Assembly: GCF_014643735.1 (NCBI RefSeq)
Contig: NZ_BMKA01000003.1
Location: 540,000-603,999, forward strand
Origin: Neptunicoccus cionae
GTDB taxonomy: Bacteria; Pseudomonadota; Alphaproteobacteria; Rhodobacterales; Rhodobacteraceae
DNA length: 64,000 bases
Direction: 5' to 3'
Below the pieces are notes generated by a model. It saw nothing but the letters and a program-made list of their open reading frames with translations, was not told where the DNA came from and did no database searches. Positions 55,648 through 61,138 of the stretch are shown here, one piece after another; within the stretch, counting starts at the first letter, position 1, and every line of letters begins with the position of its first letter. Position numbers and translations under genes: made by a program.

Positions 55648-55967
55648 AGGAATTTTTCCTGAACCGGCTTCCCCCACCCAAGGCTAAGTTCACTGCCTGT
55701 TTCGATCACCGGACGCTTCATCAGCGTTGGGTGATCGCCCAACAAGTCCAACGACGGACGGGCGCGTTCTTCAGTGTCCAACCCCCGCCAAGTGGTAGAC
55801 CGCGTATTCACCAGATCATCGCCGAATGCAGTGTAAAACCGTGACAGGTCTTCGCGGCTCACACCCTCTGCCCGCACGTCTATGAAAGACACGTCATGGC
55901 CTGCGTCAGCCAGTGATTTGAGCGCCTTGCGGCAGGTATCGCAGTTCTTCAACCCGTAGAGTTTCAT
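55644..55967 (-). CDS. ArsC/Spx family protein (YffB-like)
   Basis: A 107-residue thioredoxin-fold protein with MKLYGLKNCDTCRKALKSL, in which C9 and C12 form a CxxC pair, and KRPVIETGSELSLGWG at the C-terminus. It belongs to the YffB/ArsC-like group, which includes glutathione-dependent reductases, not the arsenate reductase ArsC proper. Start at 55967 was chosen at the conserved N-terminus. It lies in the opposite direction to the bufferin operon with a 4-base overlap at their ends, so any link is positional only. Confidence 0.85.
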   Translation of the reverse strand: MKLYGLKNCDTCRKALKSLADAGHDVSFIDVRAEGVSREDLSRFYTAFGDDLVNTRSTTWRGLDTEERARPSLDLLGDHPTLMKRPVIETGSELSLGWGKPVQEKFL

Positions 55968-56118
55968 GGTCTTTTCCTTATGTAATAGGCTGTTTTCTAC
56001 CCGTTCGGCGCAATTTCGCAACCTGTCCACGTCATTAAAGCTTCACTTGCAATATTCAAAAGCGTGAGTCATAGATTCCCCCGTGAGGTTCATCTTTATA
56101 CGATCCGCTCCTTCTTCG

Positions 56119-56157
56119 ATGTAGCAGACGCGACCTAAGACACTGAGCTACACCACC
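56119..56157 (-). other. tRNA-like relic sequence upstream of cspA
   Basis: Read on the minus strand, this starts GGTGGTGTAGCTCAGTGTCT and looks like the 5' half of a tRNA: an acceptor-like start, then the TAGCTCAG core of the D-arm. The second D-stem strand is missing and no anticodon or T-arm can be folded. On the plus strand it forms part of the cspA leader. Likely a degraded tRNA or chance similarity. Confidence 0.3.
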
Positions 56158-56204
56158 AGTCGCAGCACAGTGCGGGCGGCGAAAAACGATAGGAGCGCCA
56201 CATT

Positions 56205-56414
56205 ATGGCAACCGGAACAGTAAAATGGTTTAACTCGACAAAAGGCTACGGCTTCATTCAGCCAGACGCCGGTGGATCCGACGTATTTGTACACGTCTCC
56301 GCTGTTGAGCGTGCAGGCCTGAACGGTCTGAACGACAACCAGAAAGTAACGTTCGAAGTGGAAACAGGCCGTAACGGTCGTGAAGCTGCGACAGATCTGA
56401 AACTGGCTGACTAA
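56205..56414 (+). CDS. cspA: Cold-shock protein
   Basis: A 69-residue OB-fold RNA chaperone. The RNP1 motif is KGYGFIQ (13-19) and RNP2 is VFVHVS (27-32); VKWFNSTKGYG is the standard opening. AGGAG with a 9-base spacer fixes the start. About 235 bases of untranslated leader precede the ATG, as expected for a cold-regulated transcript, and include a tRNA-like stretch. A strong terminator follows. Confidence 0.96.
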   Translation: MATGTVKWFNSTKGYGFIQPDAGGSDVFVHVSAVERAGLNGLNDNQKVTFEVETGRNGREAATDLKLAD

Positions 56415-56435
56415 GCCTGATTTCAAGCAAATTTT

Positions 56436-56470
56436 AAAAGGCCCCGACGCAAAACGCGCGGGGCCTTTTT
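56436..56470 (+). terminator. Terminator of cspA
   Basis: AAAAGGCCCCG is complementary to CGGGGCCTTTTT, and the loop region has further base pairing (CGC / GCG). Five T residues follow the stem, and the A-tract upstream makes it usable from the opposite strand. Confidence 0.88.
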
Positions 56471-56493
56471 CTATGGACCTTTATTCAACATCG

Positions 56494-56811
56494 CTATGTC
56501 GCTTCATCCGTGGTGATCTGTGCGGGACGTTCTACCGGCGCTGCATCGCTCCAGTTGTTGCCCGTGGCCAGCAGGCAAGTCATACCGTTGGGATAGCTTA
56601 GCAATAGGGTGAAGCTGCCGGTCTGTGCCGAGGACCAGAACTCGACCACTCGTGTGGCGCTGCTCAGGCCCGCACCGCGGCGGGTCTCTTGATATTTCTC
56701 GGTCAGATGGGACACCATCTGATCGCGCGGGCCACAGGTTGCCGCCCATGCGGGCGGGGCCAACGCAGCCATACCAAATACCAGTGCTGTGGATGTAAGA
56801 CGTTTAAACAT
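56494..56811 (-). CDS. Secreted hypothetical protein
   Basis: A 105-residue precursor. MFKRLTSTALVFGMAALAPPAWA is a clear Sec signal peptide; the mature part has two cysteines (TCGPRDQ, MTCLLATG) and a motif HLTEKYQETRRGAGLSSATRVVEFWSS. Similar short secreted proteins occur in Rhodobacterales, but I know no function. The ATG at 56811 is preferred over one 11 codons upstream because it begins the signal peptide. It lies convergent to cspA, past the terminator. Confidence 0.72.
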   Translation of the reverse strand: MFKRLTSTALVFGMAALAPPAWAATCGPRDQMVSHLTEKYQETRRGAGLSSATRVVEFWSSAQTGSFTLLLSYPNGMTCLLATGNNWSDAAPVERPAQITTDEAT

Positions 56812-57002
56812 AAGATGCTCCTTCGGGTTAAGCGAAAGGAGCACAGGCCACTTCTGTTCCGACCTGTCACGACATCAGCCGCATGCCCCTCTCGGGGTTT
56901 GGTCTTAGTGTTAATCTGGGGCCAAAACGGCCATCAGACAAGGGGTGTAACGGTATTGTGTCGCGCTTTGATCCCCTGCGAGAGTCCCCGCAGGGCCGCA
57001 AA

Positions 57003-57833
57003 TCAGCTGCGCCAGTCCAGAAGATGACGTTCGATCAGGCCGATGACCGTGCTTAGCACAACGCCCAGCACAGACAGGATCAACACGCCAGCGAACAGCC
57101 GTTCCAGATCATAAAGCGCGCCTGCTTCAAGGATGTAAGCGCCGATGCCGTATTCCGCGCCCAGCATCTCCGCTGCCACCAGCAGGATGATCGCAATGGC
57201 CAGACTGATCCGCAAACCCGACAGAATACCCGGCATCGCACCGGGCAACACGATTTTACGCACGATAGACAGCCACGACAGCCCAAAGCTCTGCCCCATG
57301 CGGATCAGGCTGCGATCGACGTTATCCACCGCGCCGTAGGTAGCGACCACGGTCGGGGTAAAGGTGCCAAAAGCAATCAGCGCGTATTTGGAGCCTTCGT
57401 CGATGCCAAACCAGATCACAAACAGCGGCAGCAGGGCAATTTTGGGGATCGGGAAAATTGCCGCCACCAACGGCACCAGCCCTGCGCGAATATAGGAAAA
57501 CAGGCCAATTAACACGCCAACCCCAACGCCCAAGCTCGCCCCCAGCGCAGCGCCCACCACAAGACGTGACAGGGATGGGGACAGGTGTTTGTACAGCAGA
57601 CCGGACTGATGCAACTCTATCAGTGTCTCCAAAACGTCAGAGGGTTTGGGCAGGGTCAAAGCGGAAATCCATCCCGAACGGGTGCCCCATTCGGCAATTG
57701 CGATCAGCAGCACAAAGACCACGCCGCCAACCCAGCGTTTGCGTTGCGGTGCGAAACCGCCACCGCGAAAGCTGACGGTGCGGGCTTCGGCTCTGGCCTC
57801 TGTGGGGGTGTGGGGCATCGTGGTATCAGACAT
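57003..57833 (-). CDS. ABC transporter permease (SsuC/TauC type)
   Basis: A 276-residue inner-membrane permease of the nitrate/taurine/sulfonate family. The N-terminus is polar, six helices follow, and the coupling EAA region is visible as AAEMLGAEYGIGAYI after the LPGAMPGILSGLRI turn. The start at 57833 overlaps the ATPase gene end by eight bases. The set is permease, ATPase and binding protein in order of transcription from SBP to permease. The substrate is unknown; sulfonate or aromatic-acid type ligands are typical for this family. Confidence 0.85.
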   Translation of the reverse strand: MSDTTMPHTPTEARAEARTVSFRGGGFAPQRKRWVGGVVFVLLIAIAEWGTRSGWISALTLPKPSDVLETLIELHQSGLLYKHLSPSLSRLVVGAALGASLGVGVGVLIGLFSYIRAGLVPLVAAIFPIPKIALLPLFVIWFGIDEGSKYALIAFGTFTPTVVATYGAVDNVDRSLIRMGQSFGLSWLSIVRKIVLPGAMPGILSGLRISLAIAIILLVAAEMLGAEYGIGAYILEAGALYDLERLFAGVLILSVLGVVLSTVIGLIERHLLDWRS

Positions 57834-58593
57834 CAAGCAACTCCGCATCTGCTGCACGGGCTTCGTCCCGCATCAATTGCCAGAGGTGCCTTTGCTGGCG
57901 ATCCAGTTCCGGATCACCGAACTGGCGCTCGGCCAGTGGGGTATCCAGATGCACGATCTCGCGGATTTGGCCGGGCCTGCGGGACAGGACCACGATGGAA
58001 TGACCCAGACGCACGGCCTCGGCCAGATTGTGGGTGACATAAACGGCTGTAAAGGGCGTGCGGGTCCACAAGGACACCAGATCGTCCATCAACAGCTCGC
58101 GGGTTTGACTGTCGAGCGCGGACAAAGGTTCGTCCATCAGCATCACAGCCGGGTTCACAGCCAGTGCGCGGGCAATGGCGACCCGTTGTTTCATGCCACC
58201 AGACAGCTGTTTGGGCAGCGCCTTGGCGAAATCCGTCAGCTTGGTGCGTGCCAGCACGTCGTCTATGATTTCCTTAGCGGCTGCGCCTTTGATGCCGTGA
58301 TCTTCCAGTACCAAAGAGATATTCCCCGCCACACTGCGCCACGGCAGCAGAGCGAAATCCTGAAAAATATAGGTCAAGGGATTGAGACAATCCGCAGGCG
58401 GTGTGCCGACCTGTAGAACACGGCCCTGTTTGGGACGTTCCAGCCCGCCGATGAACCGCAGCAGCGTGGATTTCCCACAGCCCGACGGCCCCACAATGCA
58501 GACGATCCTGCCGTGGGGGATTTCAAGGGATATGTCGCGCATGACTTCGAAATTATCGTAGGAATGGCTGACATTTTCCAGACGGATGTCCAT
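57826..58593 (-). CDS. ABC transporter ATP-binding protein
   Basis: A 255-residue nucleotide-binding subunit. Walker A is GPSGCGKST (about 36-44), the Q-loop is FQDFALLPW, the signature is LSGGMKQRVAIARAL, and Walker B is MLMDEPLSALD followed by the H-loop (VYVTHNLAEA). It belongs with the SsuB/TauB group. GTG three codons upstream is possible, but the ATG at 58593 has GGAG at good spacing. It is part of the permease and binding-protein set. Confidence 0.88.
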   Translation of the reverse strand: MDIRLENVSHSYDNFEVMRDISLEIPHGRIVCIVGPSGCGKSTLLRFIGGLERPKQGRVLQVGTPPADCLNPLTYIFQDFALLPWRSVAGNISLVLEDHGIKGAAAKEIIDDVLARTKLTDFAKALPKQLSGGMKQRVAIARALAVNPAVMLMDEPLSALDSQTRELLMDDLVSLWTRTPFTAVYVTHNLAEAVRLGHSIVVLSRRPGQIREIVHLDTPLAERQFGDPELDRQQRHLWQLMRDEARAADAELLDV

Positions 58594-58671
58594 TGGCACA
58601 GGCTCCGGTAAAGCGGTGCGGGGCGTGCAAATGCCGCCCCGCTTTCGGTGATTTAGTTAAGAAAGACGCGA

Positions 58672-59694
58672 TCAGGCCTTAATGGTGTCCACGTAAGATC
58701 CGTCCACCAGCGTGTCGAGCGTGATATCCGTATCCACCAGACCCTCGGACTGGAACCAGTTCAACTGATCCTCGATCGACGCCGTGTTCAGCGCGGCATT
58801 TTCATTCAGACGCATGGTGCCGTTGATGATCGACGGCGCCGCTTTTTCACGCGGGCGGTCGGTGTAGACGTATTTATGGATCAGATCGACCATCTCGTTA
58901 ACGCCGTCCTCGCCGCCGGATTTCGCGATCATGGCCGCGTTATAATCGGCCACACCTTTGGAATATCCGTTCAGGAAGCCTTCGGTCATGCCCCGTTCGT
59001 CCGCCGCATTCTTGGCCGAAGTGAACACGGTCGTAACCTGATAGTTCGGGATATAATCCGCTACGTCACCAATGATATGCACCGCACCAGAACCCGCAAG
59101 CGGCTTGGCAATATGGGGCACGATGGACCATGCGTCGATCTGGCCGGACTTCAATGCGCCGATGATGGCGCCGACTTTTTGCAGCGGCTTGAAGCTGACG
59201 TTGGCGCCTTCTGCTGCGGCCATTTTGGAGCCCATGTAGTGGAAGGACGAGCCGGCGGTGGAAATCCCGAAGGTTTTCCCGTCCAGCCCCGCTGGTGAGG
59301 TCAGACCGGCTTGAAATGCCGCGTCGGAAGCTAGGATTTTTTGACCGTCGATGCCTTTTTCTTCGGACAGTGCCCCGCCGATCACCTTGATCGCGCCTTT
59401 TTGGGCCAGCGAGATCAGGCCGCCGGACACAGCCGTCACAGCGTAATCCACATCGCCCGAAGCAATCGCCACGGCCATTGGCTGTGCGGCTTGGAAGAAC
59501 TTGAATTCCACGTCCAGACCGGCCTGTGCAAAATATTCGCGCTCATAGGCGACAAAGCTGCCGGAGTGGGATGTGAAGCGCAGCGCGCCAACGGTAATCT
59601 TTTTGTTGCTGGCCAGTGCAGGTGCTGCCAGTGTCGAGGCCGCAGCCGCGCCCCCCATCAAAATCAATGCCTTACGGCGGTTCAGTGTCATCAT
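58672..59694 (-). CDS. ABC transporter substrate-binding protein (SsuA/THI5-like)
   Basis: A 340-residue periplasmic protein with the signal region MMTLNRRKALILMGGAAAAS ending near PALA. A weak twin-arginine motif (NRRKAL) leaves Tat export possible. The body is a periplasmic-binding type II fold of the SsuA/NMT1 group: ITVGALRFTSHSGSFVAYEREYFAQAGLDVEF, GDVDYAVTAV and GKTFGISTAGSSFHYMGSK. Ligand cannot be inferred. A GGGAGGAAACC site precedes the start. The regulator GntR is immediately upstream. Confidence 0.85.
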   Translation of the reverse strand: MMTLNRRKALILMGGAAAASTLAAPALASNKKITVGALRFTSHSGSFVAYEREYFAQAGLDVEFKFFQAAQPMAVAIASGDVDYAVTAVSGGLISLAQKGAIKVIGGALSEEKGIDGQKILASDAAFQAGLTSPAGLDGKTFGISTAGSSFHYMGSKMAAAEGANVSFKPLQKVGAIIGALKSGQIDAWSIVPHIAKPLAGSGAVHIIGDVADYIPNYQVTTVFTSAKNAADERGMTEGFLNGYSKGVADYNAAMIAKSGGEDGVNEMVDLIHKYVYTDRPREKAAPSIINGTMRLNENAALNTASIEDQLNWFQSEGLVDTDITLDTLVDGSYVDTIKA

Positions 59695-59730
59695 GGTTTC
59701 CTCCCAGTGATTTGGTTTCAGTTTAATTTT

Positions 59731-60411
59731 TTAATCGTTCAACGGCTCTGCCCGCAGCTCTGCCGCGATATCCTTGGCCAGCACCGCCAGTGCGGCCTGA
59801 ACGTCCCGTTCCAGCACCGCATCCAGCAGCGCCTGCTGGCGGGCCTTGCGGCGGGCGAAATCAAGACGGCCTTCCCGCAGCAGTGCCAGCCGGAAACGGC
59901 GGGACTGGTTGAAGAATTTCTCTTGCAGGTCAATCAGACGCGGAGAGCCGCAGCTTTCAATCAATGTCGCCGTGAAGGCTTTGCACGCCTCGTCCCACTC
60001 TAGCGCGGTCAGGTCATCCGGCGTCGCGGCAACAGCGGTCTCTGCCTTGCGCAGCCCGTGATGGGCCGCCATCACCCTGCCCTCCCACGGGACATCGCCG
60101 TGCACTATCGCCAGTTCCAGCGCCGCGCTTTCAATCTGGCCGCGCACCATGATGATATCGCGCAGGTCTTCTTCGGTGGCACTGGTGACGCGGAACCCCC
60201 GCTGGGTCGTCGCTTCGACCAACCCTTCGGCAGACAGCAACCGCAGAGTTTCCCGCATGGAGTGATTCGAGCCGCCATAACGCTGGCGCAATTGTTCGAT
60301 CTTGAGCTTCTGATCCGGCATCAGAGCCCCGAACGCAATATCGCGCCGCAAGGCCGATGCCAGCATCGCAACGATTGAATCATCTTCACCAGGGGTGCGC
60401 TTGAAGATCAT
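59731..60411 (-). CDS. GntR family regulator (FadR C-terminal-like)
   Basis: A 226-residue regulator. N-terminal winged helix: LRRDIAFGALMPDQKLKIEQLRQRYGGSNHSMRETLRLLSAEGLVEATTQRGFRVT; C-terminal FCD helical domain with possible metal-binding His and Asp. It lies 36 bases upstream of the binding-protein gene and is very likely the regulator of the importer. Start at 60411 was chosen since the upstream extension lacks coding character. The effector is unknown. Confidence 0.87.
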   Translation of the reverse strand: MIFKRTPGEDDSIVAMLASALRRDIAFGALMPDQKLKIEQLRQRYGGSNHSMRETLRLLSAEGLVEATTQRGFRVTSATEEDLRDIIMVRGQIESAALELAIVHGDVPWEGRVMAAHHGLRKAETAVAATPDDLTALEWDEACKAFTATLIESCGSPRLIDLQEKFFNQSRRFRLALLREGRLDFARRKARQQALLDAVLERDVQAALAVLAKDIAAELRAEPLND

Positions 60412-60557
60412 GATGCCCAGTATTTCCCAAAATGTTGGATATTTTCTGCCCGTTATCCACCAAAACGTCAATGGACTTTGGCGCGGGCCGGTCCCCAGTC
60501 GGCGAATTGCCCGCGCGCGCCTGTCGCTTTGCGGTTGACACATCAACTAAAAGCGAG

Positions 60558-61079
60558 ATGAATGCGATAGATTACATGGATGAGAGACCACCCCCCAAAA
60601 TGGAAGAACGGCTACTTTTGATCGGAAGCGGAAACCGCAAACTGCGGTATTCGGAGATCATTACCTACCGCGTTGCCCAACTACACACGCGGTTCAACGC
60701 ACAATCGACGCGGATTCTTCAGACTGTCAGCGATATTTCTCTGTCCCAATGGCGTATACTTACGGTTGTAAATTCCTCCAATGATGTCACCCATACAAAA
60801 ATCTCGTCGATCTCAAGGATCGACAAGGGCCAGATCAGTCGCGCTGTCAAATCGCTGATCAAAGACGGGTATCTGGAAACAGAGGATGATCTTGACGATC
60901 ACCGCAAATCCTACCTGCGATTGACCCCACAGGCGAGCGAGCTGCTTGCCAAGACACTGCCGCTTATGCAGAAGCGCCACGATGTACTTACAGATTCGCT
61001 TTCGGATGATCAGCGGACTGTCCTGTTTGAGGCTTTTGACACGCTCGACAATTTGACCGAACTCACTGAATTCACTTAG
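60558..61079 (+). CDS. MarR family transcriptional regulator
   Basis: A 173-residue regulator with the winged helix LSQWRILTVVNSS, then SISRIDKGQISRAVKSLIKDGYLETEDDLDDHRKSYLRLTPQ, the MarR wing. It diverges from the GntR gene, so their promoters share about 146 bases. The start is uncertain: ATGs at 60558, 60576 and 60600 are all in frame, and 60558 is used. The function of its regulon is unknown. Confidence 0.85.
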   Translation: MNAIDYMDERPPPKMEERLLLIGSGNRKLRYSEIITYRVAQLHTRFNAQSTRILQTVSDISLSQWRILTVVNSSNDVTHTKISSISRIDKGQISRAVKSLIKDGYLETEDDLDDHRKSYLRLTPQASELLAKTLPLMQKRHDVLTDSLSDDQRTVLFEAFDTLDNLTELTEFT

Positions 61080-61089
61080 TAGGCCAGCC

Positions 61090-61116
61090 CCCAGATGCTC
61101 CGCCGGAACATCTGGG
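61090..61116. terminator. Hairpin between convergent MarR and giant repeat gene
   Basis: CCCAGATG (61090-61097) and CATCTGGG (61109-61116) form a perfect 8-bp stem, extended inside by TCC/GGA. No T-tract follows, so terminator function is probable but not certain. Confidence 0.5.
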
Positions 61117-61138
61117 ACTGATCGATGCCGTCTGTGGG

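Noticed and set aside
55644-55967. Arsenate reductase linked to the bufferin operon
   Set aside because: It is YffB-like with a CxxC pair, is on the opposite strand, and no other ars gene is nearby.
56101-56170. A functional tRNA gene upstream of cspA
   Set aside because: Only the 5' half resembles a tRNA; the D-stem, anticodon arm and T-arm do not pair.
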